A stretch of DNA of 64,000 nucleotides from Candidatus Crickella equi. GTDB taxonomy: Bacteria; Bacillota; Clostridia; Peptostreptococcales; Anaerovoracaceae. A model generated the notes under the pieces. That model was given only the letters and a program-made list of their open reading frames with translations, did not search any database and was not told the DNA's origin. Position 1 is the stretch's first letter. Each line of letters opens with the position of its first letter. This document shows, in pieces, positions 8,166 through 15,800 of this stretch. The stretch is taken from positions 16,147 to 80,146 of the forward strand of contig JAGHUP010000002.1 of NCBI GenBank assembly GCA_018064755.1, in the 5' to 3' direction. The translations under genes were made by a program, and so were the position numbers.

Positions 8166-9500
8166 TTACTTTCTTCTATTGAAGCAGATTATAGCAACCG
8201 CATCGGCAATAACACATACAATCCACGAAGCAGATTCTGCAATCGGCAGTATAGTCGCACCTATACTGAGATATCCAAGATATGCAATCGCAACTCTACA
8301 TGCCAGACTGCCAATCGAAGCAAATGCTGTTATTGCAGTATGTTTAGCACCATTAAGAAATCCATTGAGTGCGAACTGCAATCCGAAAATCCAGTAGAAA
8401 GGCATGCATACTTTAATGTATTTGTAGCCATATAAAGCTGCCTCGCTACCAAGTCCGAAAAGCCCCATAAGAGAATATCCACACAGCCATAATACTATGC
8501 CCATTACAATGCTGATTGAAATAGACATGGCAATCGAAATCTCAAGTGTTTTTCTGACACGTTCATCCTTGGCCGCGCCCATATTCTGTCCGGTGAAAAC
8601 TGCCGTTGCCTGGCCAAGACACATTAGCGGTATTACCAGAATTGCATCGACCTTGAACGCAACTGTAACACCAATTACAACGCTTGCTCCAAGCAGATTG
8701 GTAACATTTTGAAGCAGAACATTTCCGCCTGATGTTGCCAGCGACTGAATGATCTGAGGAGCTCCCAGTCTGACACATTCGCCGAGCATCGAGTGCGTTG
8801 TGTGCTCCGGATCAAGTGTGTATGTTCTACGTCTCTGTTCTAATTTGATATACAGATATACCGCAGATAAAATCTGTGCTGTAACCGTTGCGACTGCCGC
8901 ACCTACAATGCCCCATCTGAATACAATGACGAATAGCAGGTCAAGTCCTATATTCACGCAGCTCGAGACGGCGATTCCGCCGAGTGGTCTCTTGCTGTCT
9001 CCCATTCCCCTAAGAGCGCCGGATTGCAATGCATACAACGAAGTAAACGGAACTCCAATAAAGACTATTCTAAGATAGGTCGTCGCCCCTGCCATAAGGC
9101 TGTCAGGCGTATTGATCAGCGATAGTATCCATGGTGCGCCAATGAAAGCAAGCGCTGTTATTGCAAGTGACATAACAGCAATAATCCTGTACATGTCATC
9201 AATCAGCTTATCAAGTTCGTTGTACCTCTTGGCACCGAACAGATGAGATATGCATATGGAACAACCACCTGCAATGGCAATCTGGACAAGCGTGCACAAA
9301 TCAATAATCGGGCCAACCGTGTTTACCGAGCCAATCGCCTCTTCATTGACTGCATTTCCCAGAATAAGTCCATCTGCTATTACATAGGATTGCATCAGGC
9401 AGCTTGCCGCCATCAGCGGAAGCGCAAACATAACAAAAGCGGGAAGAATCTTCCCGTCTGTTATGCTGTATTTCTTATTCCTAATATCTTTTTTGTCCAT
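8166..9500 (-). CDS. MATE family efflux transporter
   Basis: The 444-residue protein has about twelve membrane helices in two homologous halves, as in MatE-domain drug/sodium antiporters. Recognisable stretches are LPLMAASCLMQSYVIADGLILGNAVNEEAIGSV near the N-terminus (ADG-LG-G motif) and, in the second half, GATAVFTGQNMGAAK. Its start codon directly follows the stop of the XdhC-like gene with no good ribosome site, so it relies on coupling. It ends the three-gene operon and is followed by a terminator. Substrate is unknown; purine or cofactor export would suit the neighbours but is speculation. Confidence 0.92.
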   Translation of the reverse strand: MDKKDIRNKKYSITDGKILPAFVMFALPLMAASCLMQSYVIADGLILGNAVNEEAIGSVNTVGPIIDLCTLVQIAIAGGCSICISHLFGAKRYNELDKLIDDMYRIIAVMSLAITALAFIGAPWILSLINTPDSLMAGATTYLRIVFIGVPFTSLYALQSGALRGMGDSKRPLGGIAVSSCVNIGLDLLFVIVFRWGIVGAAVATVTAQILSAVYLYIKLEQRRRTYTLDPEHTTHSMLGECVRLGAPQIIQSLATSGGNVLLQNVTNLLGASVVIGVTVAFKVDAILVIPLMCLGQATAVFTGQNMGAAKDERVRKTLEISIAMSISISIVMGIVLWLCGYSLMGLFGLGSEAALYGYKYIKVCMPFYWIFGLQFALNGFLNGAKHTAITAFASIGSLACRVAIAYLGYLSIGATILPIAESASWIVCVIADAVAIICFNRRK

Positions 9501-10469
9501 CTATTGCATTGGGCAAGCCTTGGATTCTTCCCCGCTATCTCTGCGCTCGGCACGAACAAGTACCATTTCAGCAGTGATACTGATAGCTATTTCTTCAGGT
9601 GTTACAGCCTTAATGTTTAATCCAATCGGTGTATGAACGCCGGAAATTGTCTCTTCATCAATACCGGCCGCACGAAGTCTCTCATTAACAGATGCTGTCT
9701 TCTTGGCCGATCCGATAACTCCAACATAAGCAGTCTCGGTTCTCAGAACCTGCTCCTCTACATCAAAATCATGCGCGTGACCATTGGTCATAACAACTAC
9801 ATAGTCGTCTTCTGATATGTCTATATAATCATTCAGCTTAGAGTAGTCACCTACAATTCTTCTCTCTGCCATAGGGAACCGCTCCTCAGTCACGAACTCC
9901 TCGCGGATATCCATAACCCAGATTCGAAATCCTACACTTGCGAGAACAGGCGCAAGTGCTTTGGCCACATGACCGCCACCGCAAAGCAGTACCCTCTCTC
10001 CGATCGCTAGCGACATTGCGAAGATACCATCTCCCTCCGGACGCTCATTCTCAAGGCTCGGCATCGAACCATCCAGATGAAGAACCAACCAGCCGGCCTG
10101 CTTGTCCGCAATTCTTGTTGTAATCTGACGCGCAAGCTCAAGCCATCTGGCATCCGATGAATCTATATACTGAAAGAGAACCTTGACGTCACCGCCGCAT
10201 TCCATTCCGATATCTTCATTAACACCTTTGCGCAGTTCATACAGATGTAGCTCCGATTTCTTCTCAGCTATCAGTTTAATCGCGTACTGTTCAGCCGTCT
10301 TCTCAACCGATCCGCCACCAATAGTTCCGCAGAGCTGACCCTCAGGGCAAACCAGCATCTGAGATCCGTTTCCTCTTGGACTGGATCCTGCCTGCTCAAC
10401 TATTGTGACCAGCATCAAATCGATATTCTTTTCCATTAAATATGGGATTTTGGAAAAAACAGTTCTCAT
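9501..10469 (-). CDS. XdhC/CoxI family molybdoenzyme maturation protein
   Basis: The 322-residue protein has the N-terminal XdhC/CoxI motifs (EQAGSSPRGNGSQMLV, GTIGGGSVE, residues ~25-60) and a C-terminal Rossmann domain (VLLCGGGHVAKALAPVLASVGFRIWVMD, ~170-198; later GVIGSAKKTASVNERLRAAGI and TPIGLNIKAVTPEEIAISI). XdhC-type proteins bind molybdenum cofactor and help insert it, with its sulfur or selenium ligand, into molybdenum hydroxylases. Its gene lies between a phosphatase-HD fusion and a MATE exporter, next to divergent selD, which suggests selenium-dependent molybdenum enzyme maturation; no hydroxylase gene is in the window. AGGAGA precedes the start. Confidence 0.9.
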   Translation of the reverse strand: MRTVFSKIPYLMEKNIDLMLVTIVEQAGSSPRGNGSQMLVCPEGQLCGTIGGGSVEKTAEQYAIKLIAEKKSELHLYELRKGVNEDIGMECGGDVKVLFQYIDSSDARWLELARQITTRIADKQAGWLVLHLDGSMPSLENERPEGDGIFAMSLAIGERVLLCGGGHVAKALAPVLASVGFRIWVMDIREEFVTEERFPMAERRIVGDYSKLNDYIDISEDDYVVVMTNGHAHDFDVEEQVLRTETAYVGVIGSAKKTASVNERLRAAGIDEETISGVHTPIGLNIKAVTPEEIAISITAEMVLVRAERRDSGEESKACPMQ

Positions 10470-10481
10470 ATATTCTATCTC

Positions 10482-11642
10482 CTATATCATTTCATCTCCA
10501 AGAATCTCTCGGAGAGATTTCTCAATTGCATAACTGCGCTCAAGCTGAGCCTGAAACGCTGCCTCAGCCTCCTGACCATGAATCTTATGACGGCTGTCCG
10601 CAAAGCGCTTCTCAATTGTTACGAGCTTGTCCTCCTGAACGCGCTTGTCTACATAATATAATATGTCAGCTTCCGTCAGAGGATCGTCGCCGCCGCTTGG
10701 TCTTCCATTAACAGACAAGGCCTCGTGATGATTCGCTATCAGAGACGCAAGTTCTGCATAGCCTTCACTTCTTATATATTTTGCTCCCGCATATGCATGC
10801 TTGTAATCAAGTCTTCTTATATCATGCAGAACAGCTGCCTTGTGAAGCAGTTCTCTGTTGAAATGCATATCGTGTGACTCAAGTCTATCAAGCAGCACAT
10901 CCTGATAATCGGCCACCGCATTCATATGCTTTATTATATGTGCCGGAACATTATTTTGCTCATAGAAATAGCCTATAGCATAGTTATCCAGATGTGAAAG
11001 CGGCTTGTATCCAAGTAGCTCTATCTCCAATTTGTCATTTAGAATTGTAATTCCTGCGTACGGCTGTGGAATTGCAAAGAGACTATCAGGCCCATGGTAT
11101 TCATAGAGGTCGGCTCTCTCTTCCAGTGGCAATTCCATCAGGAAGCCTCTGAATACACCGGCATGTGCCACCACGATAATATCACCTGCTATTTCGTCTG
11201 CGAGCTCTGCCAACGCCTTCCCAAATCTTCGGCCTGCATTTACAAAGTTCTCGCCGCCGGGTATTTCATAAGTTGAAAACGCCTTTCCTCGAGCCTCGAA
11301 TTCCTCGGGATACTGTTTCCTGATATCATCGAAGGTCATATTCTCCCAATGACCGCAACTGATTTCCCTAATATTTTCACAGATACGAATGTCTTCTCCC
11401 TTGCGCCCAAACTCTGCAGAAATAATTCCTGCGGTTTCAACGCATCTTGTCAACGGGCTTGATACAATTGTCGCTCTGTCGTAACCATTCTCGCGTAACC
11501 AGCTGGCAGTTTTGGCAGCCTCCAAGCGACCATAATCTGTCAGCGGATAATCGGTATCGCTAACGCAGCGTAACGGTCCGTCAGGCTTGGCCAGCTCACC
11601 ATGGCGTATCAGTATTATTTTTCTTGATTCCTTATTCTTCAT
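10482..11642 (-). CDS. Histidine phosphatase-HD domain fusion protein
   Basis: The 386-residue protein fuses a phosphoglycerate-mutase-like phosphatase (residues ~8-200; RHG catalytic motif in ILIRHGELA, C-terminal catalytic His in VVAHAGVFRG, and GGENF) to an HD hydrolase domain (~220-385; LLHKAAVLHDIRR, ANHHEAL). Both halves keep their key residues, so two hydrolytic activities on phosphorylated small molecules are plausible. A GTG at 11657 is in frame, but it lies within a good promoter, so I take the ATG at 11642. That ATG has no Shine-Dalgarno and sits where transcription should start. The gene heads an operon with xdhC-like and MATE genes and diverges from selD, pointing to molybdopterin/selenium metabolism. 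Confidence 0.85.
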   Translation of the reverse strand: MKNKESRKIILIRHGELAKPDGPLRCVSDTDYPLTDYGRLEAAKTASWLRENGYDRATIVSSPLTRCVETAGIISAEFGRKGEDIRICENIREISCGHWENMTFDDIRKQYPEEFEARGKAFSTYEIPGGENFVNAGRRFGKALAELADEIAGDIIVVAHAGVFRGFLMELPLEERADLYEYHGPDSLFAIPQPYAGITILNDKLEIELLGYKPLSHLDNYAIGYFYEQNNVPAHIIKHMNAVADYQDVLLDRLESHDMHFNRELLHKAAVLHDIRRLDYKHAYAGAKYIRSEGYAELASLIANHHEALSVNGRPSGGDDPLTEADILYYVDKRVQEDKLVTIEKRFADSRHKIHGQEAEAAFQAQLERSYAIEKSLREILGDEMI

Positions 11643-11648
11643 GCCATC

Positions 11649-11677
11649 AATATACACTGATTCACAAGTTATTGCAA
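11649..11677 (-). promoter_or_regulatory. Promoter of the phosphatase-HD/xdhC/MATE operon
   Basis: TTGCAA (11677-11672), 17 bp, TATATT (11654-11649). The -10 ends 6 nt before the ATG at 11642, predicting a leaderless transcript. The palindromic TTGCAA is also the -35 of selD on the other strand. Confidence 0.65.
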
Positions 11678-11701
11678 AAGCAAGCTCCTATGGAGTATTA
11701 T
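11672..11701 (+). promoter_or_regulatory. Promoter of selD
   Basis: TTGCAA (11672-11677), 18 bp, TATTAT (11696-11701), followed by a leader of about 26 nt carrying GGAAGG (11722-11727) before the selD ATG. It shares its -35 hexamer with the divergent operon, so the two polymerases should compete. Confidence 0.65.
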
Positions 11702-11733
11702 TAGTGTGTATAGATGTGTTTGGAAGGAAAAAT

Positions 11734-12843
11734 ATGTCGAAAGAAAGTTGTGAAGTAAAGTTAATAGATCCGAGCAAGCCAATTCGTCTCACCGAGATGA
11801 CTACGGCGGGCGGATGAGGAGCCAAAATAGGGCCGGGTGTCCTATCGGAAATTCTCTCCGGACTGCCTAAGATCGCGGACGAGCGAATCCTGGTTGGTTT
11901 TGAGAGCAGCGATGATGCGTGCGTTTACAAAGTAAGCGACGATGTCGCTATGATTAATACTATTGATTTTTTCCCACCAATCGTGGATGATCCATATACA
12001 TTCGGACAGATTGCGGCAGCGAACTCGCTGAGCGATGTCTACGCTATGGGCGGTGAGCCAAAACTCGCTATGAACCTCTTGTGCTTCCCAAACTGCTTGC
12101 CACTTGATGCGGTCAAAGCAATCCTTGAGGGCGGCAACGACAAGGTTAACGAGTGTGGCGCGACCATCGTGGGTGGTCACAGTATCGAAGACAACGAGCC
12201 AAAATACGGCCTGTCTGTAACTGGTTTCGCACATCCTCGTGATATTCTGTCGAACAGTGCCAATGCGGGCAACCTGCTCGTGATTACCAAGAAGATTGGT
12301 ACCGGTATTCTGTCGACAGCTGCCAAGGGCGGTCTGCTTGCTGAAGACGATGTTAAGGCTATGGAGCAGAACATGGCAACGCTGAATAAGTATGGCTGGC
12401 TGGCGATGCAGAAAATTCGCAACGCCGGAGCCGTAATCGATGGATGTACTGATATTACTGGTTTTGGCCTACTCGGTCATGCGGGCGAAATGGCTAAGGC
12501 TGGCGATGTGACGCTGGAACTGTTCACTAGTAAGGTTCCGATGTTCGAAAAGGCACTGGAGATGGCTCAGCTGGGTATCATTCCTGCCGGTGCATACAGA
12601 AACCGCGAGTATATCGGTGATGATGTGCTGGAGTTCCTGAGCAAGGATCCTGAGAAGGACCACCTGCTGAGAGCTAGAATTGATTGTCTCTTCGATCCTC
12701 AGACTTCCGGCGGACTGCTGATTGCAATTGATGAGAAGCATGTGAAGGATCTGCAGGAAGCTCTCGGAGAACAGGGCTGCGAGACAGCAATCATCGGACA
12801 GTTTAAAGATAAGAAATCGAGCTTTATTGAGCTCCACGATTAA
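11734..12843 (+). CDS. selD: Selenide, water dikinase SelD with in-frame UGA (selenocysteine)
   Basis: SelD makes selenophosphate from selenide and ATP for selenocysteine, selenouridine and selenium-cofactor synthesis. The frame runs from ATG 11734 (GGAAGG 6-7 nt upstream) through a TGA at 11815-11817 to the stop at 12843, giving 369 residues with U at position 28. Context is TTAGG-U-GAKIGPGVLSEIL, exactly where other SelD enzymes carry the catalytic Cys or Sec. Downstream motifs are intact: SSDDACVYKV, FFPPIVDDPYTFGQIAAANSLSDVYAMGG, GGHSIEDNEPKYGLSVTG, TDITGFGLLGH and DPQTSGGLL. Reading through the UGA is therefore not a frameshift correction. A hairpin just after the UGA resembles a bacterial SECIS. 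The gene is alone on its strand and diverges from the XdhC operon. SelA, SelB and tRNA-Sec must be encoded elsewhere. Confidence 0.95.
11827..11845 (+). promoter_or_regulatory. Candidate bacterial SECIS hairpin in selD
   Basis: Nine bases after the UGA, ATAGGG (11827-11832) pairs with TCCTAT (11840-11845), one G-U pair included, around a 7-nt loop CCGGGTG that contains GGU. Position and a G/GU-containing loop are what SelB recognises in bacterial SECIS elements. Confidence 0.6.
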
Positions 12844-12852
12844 AGAAAAAAA

Positions 12853-12925
12853 TGCACCTCTTAGCCCGTTCCTAACGGGTACATTAATCAAAAATGTACC
12901 CGTTAGGAACGGGCTAAAAGGTGCA
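12853..12925. repeat. 33-bp inverted repeat (family A palindrome)
   Basis: Arms 12853-12885 and 12893-12925 are complementary at 32 of 33 positions (C12860/A12918 mismatch) around a 7-nt loop. Each arm contains the smaller palindrome CCCGTT-CCT-AACGGG. CTTTT follows on the plus strand, so it may also terminate selD. A single arm recurs inside an ABC exporter gene at 26860-26892. Confidence 0.85.
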
Positions 12926-12941
12926 CTTTTATGGTAAAAAA

Positions 12942-12967
12942 AGCGGGACACTGCGGAGTGTCCCGCT
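12942..12967. terminator. Terminator between selD and the DUF2804 gene
   Basis: AGCGGGACACT and AGTGTCCCGCT form an 11-bp stem with a GCGG loop. Seven T on the minus strand make it a strong terminator for the DUF2804 gene; TTTTG on the plus strand makes it a weaker one for selD. Confidence 0.85.
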
Positions 12968-13007
12968 TTTGACGTTTTTGACAGAAATGGACCGGCCCGG
13001 TTTTACA

Positions 13008-14045
13008 TTACCACTTGTTTTCGACCTTCTCGGCGAATCCCATGAAGTCCTTGATTTCGATGACCGTGCCGTCCTCCAGAGTTGCCTTACCGGTGAATTT
13101 ACCGAATACTTGGTGCTGGTCAGATTTGATGAGCTTGACGTCTGTGCATGATGCACGGTCGATGATTGGAACGAAATCCATCTCGAATTTGCCGTCATCG
13201 CTGGTGAAGGTCCATGGGGCGAGGTAATCCTCGGTGCCATTCTTCATTGGAATGTTGAAGTACACTTCGCTGAGTTTGTGCGATTTGCCCTTGTAGAAGA
13301 GCATGTTCTCTGTTGCTGCGGAGGTGTCGCCAAATCCATAGCCGATGTTGAAGCCAAAATCAGCCCCGTATACTCGTCCGGATGCCGAGCCCCAGTACCA
13401 AGTGTTATGGTAAGTCCACACTCCTCTTCCCCAGTCGAGCAGGCCCATCGAATCTTCCGGCTTGAAGTAGTATTTCTGGCCGCCCAGCTGAACGAATCCC
13501 TCAGCAGGCATGCAATTTATCTTCTGATTATAATAGAAGTGTCCAGGCTTGTTGAACGGAGTACAAATTACCATCGACTCCTCTGGTTCGGATTTCAGTG
13601 TAATATCTACAGTCAGGTCATGGTTGCCCTGGAACTTCTCGATATGTCCAGTCAGATGGCGCTGACCATTGCCTACCACGAACTTCAAGAAGTAATTCTT
13701 ACCATAAATCTCAGACACTCCCTCATCTGACGACTCAGGAAGACCTGTTTTGCCCATAGTTAGCCAACGCATTGGACTCTTAGTAATTTCCCAAGGCTCA
13801 CCGTCGAACATCAGGAACGAGAACGAGTCGAGTCCCATATATGAATTGTCGGCAATCGTCAGCGCGACGCCGTAATGATCATTACCTACATAATAGTAAT
13901 CCCACTCCTTGAGACGCATCAGGCCGCCCTTGACGCGGGACTTGTCATAAACCGGCAGGAGTTTGCGTGCAAAACCGACCTGCGCAAGGTCGCCGTTCAG
14001 GTCGAGAAGAGGTCTGGCTTCGGTGATTTCGACGTTATTTCTCAT
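13008..14045 (-). CDS. DUF2804 family protein
   Basis: The 345-residue protein has no signal peptide or membrane helix and is rich in aromatic residues and predicted beta strands (WDYYYVGNDHYGVALTIADNSYMGLDSFSFLMFDGEPWE; HNTWYWGSASG; FGFNIGYGFGDTSAATENMLFYKGK). This pattern matches the DUF2804 family by recall; its biochemical role is not known. It is a single-gene unit with its own promoter, a good ribosome site (CAGGAGGT) and a strong terminator, divergent from the uracil permease. I see nothing that assigns a substrate. A lipocalin-like ligand-binding fold would suit the composition but is a guess. Confidence 0.8.
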   Translation of the reverse strand: MRNNVEITEARPLLDLNGDLAQVGFARKLLPVYDKSRVKGGLMRLKEWDYYYVGNDHYGVALTIADNSYMGLDSFSFLMFDGEPWEITKSPMRWLTMGKTGLPESSDEGVSEIYGKNYFLKFVVGNGQRHLTGHIEKFQGNHDLTVDITLKSEPEESMVICTPFNKPGHFYYNQKINCMPAEGFVQLGGQKYYFKPEDSMGLLDWGRGVWTYHNTWYWGSASGRVYGADFGFNIGYGFGDTSAATENMLFYKGKSHKLSEVYFNIPMKNGTEDYLAPWTFTSDDGKFEMDFVPIIDRASCTDVKLIKSDQHQVFGKFTGKATLEDGTVIEIKDFMGFAEKVENKW

Positions 14046-14119
14046 AACAATTACCTCCTGTTTGAGTGCTATCGTTCGGATTTTTCAGGCAATTTCTTAG
14101 CCAATTCTTTACACTACAT

Positions 14120-14148
14120 ATTGTACTACATAACGTACACGACGGCAA
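14120..14148 (-). promoter_or_regulatory. Promoter of the DUF2804 gene
   Basis: TTGCCG (14148-14143), 17 bp, TACAAT (14125-14120), predicting a leader of roughly 68 nt before the ATG at 14045. Confidence 0.6.
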
Positions 14149-14180
14149 CAAATTGTAATTTCAAGGCTTTGCAAAAATTG

Positions 14181-14200
14181 TTTTTTTGATATCAAAAAAA
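14181..14200. promoter_or_regulatory. 20-bp perfect palindrome upstream of the uracil permease
   Basis: T7-GATATC-A7 is a perfect palindrome 13 bp upstream of the permease -35 and 32 bp upstream of the DUF2804 -35. It contains the same TGATATCA core found twice at the SPFH promoter. It is a candidate operator. Confidence 0.5.
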
Positions 14201-14213
14201 GTCTATTTTTTTC

Positions 14214-14242
14214 TTGTAATTTGTATCTCATATTGCTATATT
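14214..14242 (+). promoter_or_regulatory. Promoter of the uracil permease gene
   Basis: TTGTAA (14214-14219), 17 bp, TATATT (14237-14242). The expected leader is about 54 nt and ends in AAGGAGGAGG before the ATG. I see no PyrR-type hairpin pair or purine riboswitch in it. Confidence 0.65.
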
Positions 14243-14302
14243 TAGCGGGATAGGAAATTTTCGAATTAGCTAAACAATCTTATTAAGGAGGAGGAAAACA
14301 GG

Positions 14303-15607
14303 ATGTCAGCACCAAGAAGAATCATCCAAGTAGAGGAAAGAGTACCTCTTAGTCAGGGTATTCCACTTTCCATTCAGCACACATTCGCAATGTTCAGTGC
14401 TTCAGTATTAGTTCCATATATTTTAGGGATAAGTCCTTCCATTGCATTATTGATGAACGGCATTGGAACACTTATCTTTATTTTTATTACAAAGGGAAAA
14501 GCACCTGCTTATCTGGGCTCCTCCTTCGCATTTATCTCACCGGCTCTGCTGGTAATAGCCGATCCTAACCTCGGTTATCAGTATGCACTCGGTGGATTCG
14601 TAGTCGTAGGACTTCTGATGATGGCAATCGCTATCCTGATCAAGTTCGTAGGCACAGCGTGGATTGATGCAATCCTCCCACCTGCTGCTATGGGTCCTGT
14701 AGTTGCCCTGATCGGACTTGAGCTCGCTAGCAACGCTGCATCAACTGGTGGCGTTCTCGCTGGAGACGCTCCAATCGATCCTAAGGCTGTTATCGTATTC
14801 TGCGTAACACTCGGACTTGCAATCATCGGACAGATTCTCTACAGAGGATTTGCTAGTGCAATCGCAATTCTGATTTCAATCATTGTTGGTTACGTTCTTG
14901 CTCTGGCTATGGGTCTGGTTGACTTCTCAGCTGTAGGTTCTGCAAGCGTATTTGCACTCCCAGCATTCCAGACACCAAAGTTCAGCACTAAGGCTATTCT
15001 AACAATTATCCCTGCTATCCTGGTAGTTGTTAACGAGCACATCGGACATCAGGTAGTAACTTCCGAAGTAGTTGGAAGAGACCTCCTCAAGGAGCCAGGT
15101 CTAGACAAGTCAATGTTCTCAGACGGACTTTCAACAATGCTGTCAGGTTTCTGCGGTTCATGCCCAACAACAACTTACGGCGAGAACATCGGAGTTATGG
15201 CTATCACTAAGGTTTACAGTGTATGGGTAATCGGCGGAGCTGCTGCTTTCTCAATCGCACTTTCATTCATCGGTAAAGCTTCCGCACTGATCGAAACAAT
15301 CCCTGGTCCTGTTATGGGCGGTGTTTCCTTCCTGCTCTACGGTATGATCGGAGCATCCGGAATCAGACTGATGGTTGACTCCAAGGTTGACTATGCAAAG
15401 CCACGTAACCTGGCACTGACTTCCGTAATCTTCGTAGTAGGACTTTCCGGAATTTCCATCCAGCTCGGCGAGGCTTGCACACTCACAGGAATGAGCCTGG
15501 CTGCAGTAACAGGAATGATCCTTGGTCTTCTGTTCTACATCCTTGACAAGCTCAAGCTGACTAACGATCACGACGATATCGAAGATATCATTGAGGCTGA
15601 CGTATAA
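14303..15607 (+). CDS. Uracil/xanthine permease (NCS2 family)
   Basis: The 434-residue protein has about 14 membrane segments and matches the NCS2 nucleobase:cation symporters. Family features include QHTFAMFSASVLVPYILGISPSIALLMNGIGT at the start (the conserved QH near residue 25), the mid-protein NEHIGHQVVTSEVVGRDLLKEPGLDKSMFSDG (substrate-site Glu-His) and GSCPTTTYGENIGVMAITKVYS. The GENIGV form is typical of uracil permeases, so uracil is the most likely substrate, though xanthine cannot be excluded. It is monocistronic with its own promoter, a very strong ribosome site and a long terminator. Confidence 0.9.
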   Translation: MSAPRRIIQVEERVPLSQGIPLSIQHTFAMFSASVLVPYILGISPSIALLMNGIGTLIFIFITKGKAPAYLGSSFAFISPALLVIADPNLGYQYALGGFVVVGLLMMAIAILIKFVGTAWIDAILPPAAMGPVVALIGLELASNAASTGGVLAGDAPIDPKAVIVFCVTLGLAIIGQILYRGFASAIAILISIIVGYVLALAMGLVDFSAVGSASVFALPAFQTPKFSTKAILTIIPAILVVVNEHIGHQVVTSEVVGRDLLKEPGLDKSMFSDGLSTMLSGFCGSCPTTTYGENIGVMAITKVYSVWVIGGAAAFSIALSFIGKASALIETIPGPVMGGVSFLLYGMIGASGIRLMVDSKVDYAKPRNLALTSVIFVVGLSGISIQLGEACTLTGMSLAAVTGMILGLLFYILDKLKLTNDHDDIEDIIEADV

Positions 15608-15626
15608 AGAAAATATATAAAAATGC

Positions 15627-15682
15627 AAAAAGGGGACAGCCCAGAACTGACGAAACGGTCAGTCGAGGGCTGTCCCCTTTTT
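15627..15682 (+). terminator. Terminator of the uracil permease gene
   Basis: A 16-bp outer stem (AAAAAGGGGACAGCCC with GGGCTGTCCCCTTTTT) encloses an inner ACTGAC/GTCAGT stem. The flanking A and T runs make it active in both directions. Confidence 0.9.
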
Positions 15683-15691
15683 ACATTTGGA

Positions 15692-15707
15692 CTGCGTTTA
15701 AACGCAG
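15692..15707. repeat. 16-bp perfect palindrome
   Basis: CTGCGTTTAAACGCAG is a perfect palindrome between the permease terminator and the EamA gene end. Its role is unclear. Confidence 0.5.
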
Positions 15708-15763
15708 AGCATTCCTGTAACACTAAACTTCATTCGAACCTCCTTCATCAGGCCTGTCCCCAA

Positions 15764-15800
15764 GTTGCAATTCTGCAATTTAGGTCTGACCCGCTGTTGC
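15764..15800 (-). repeat. Family B repeat, copy 1 (overlaps the 3' end of an EamA gene)
   Basis: This 37-bp sequence (minus strand GCAACAGCGGGTCAGACC, then TAAATTGCAGAATTGCAAC) matches 35 of 37 bases at 31888-31924. It encodes the last residues and the stop codon of the EamA gene, and is followed by GGGGACAGGCC, as the second copy is by GGGACAGGC. Confidence 0.8.

Noticed and set aside
11734..11949. Frameshift or pseudogene at the start of selD
   Set aside because: The TGA is in frame, sits at the catalytic Cys position, and is followed by a SECIS-like hairpin and conserved sequence in the same frame, so selenocysteine is the better reading.
12469..12951. Open frame opposite the selD 3' end and repeat
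   Set aside because: It lies antisense to a well-conserved selD and runs through the palindrome, with no ribosome site; it is a shadow frame.
14201..14302. PyrR attenuator or purine riboswitch before the uracil permease
   Set aside because: The leader is only about 54 nt and shows neither the PyrR-binding hairpin with terminator nor a three-way junction.
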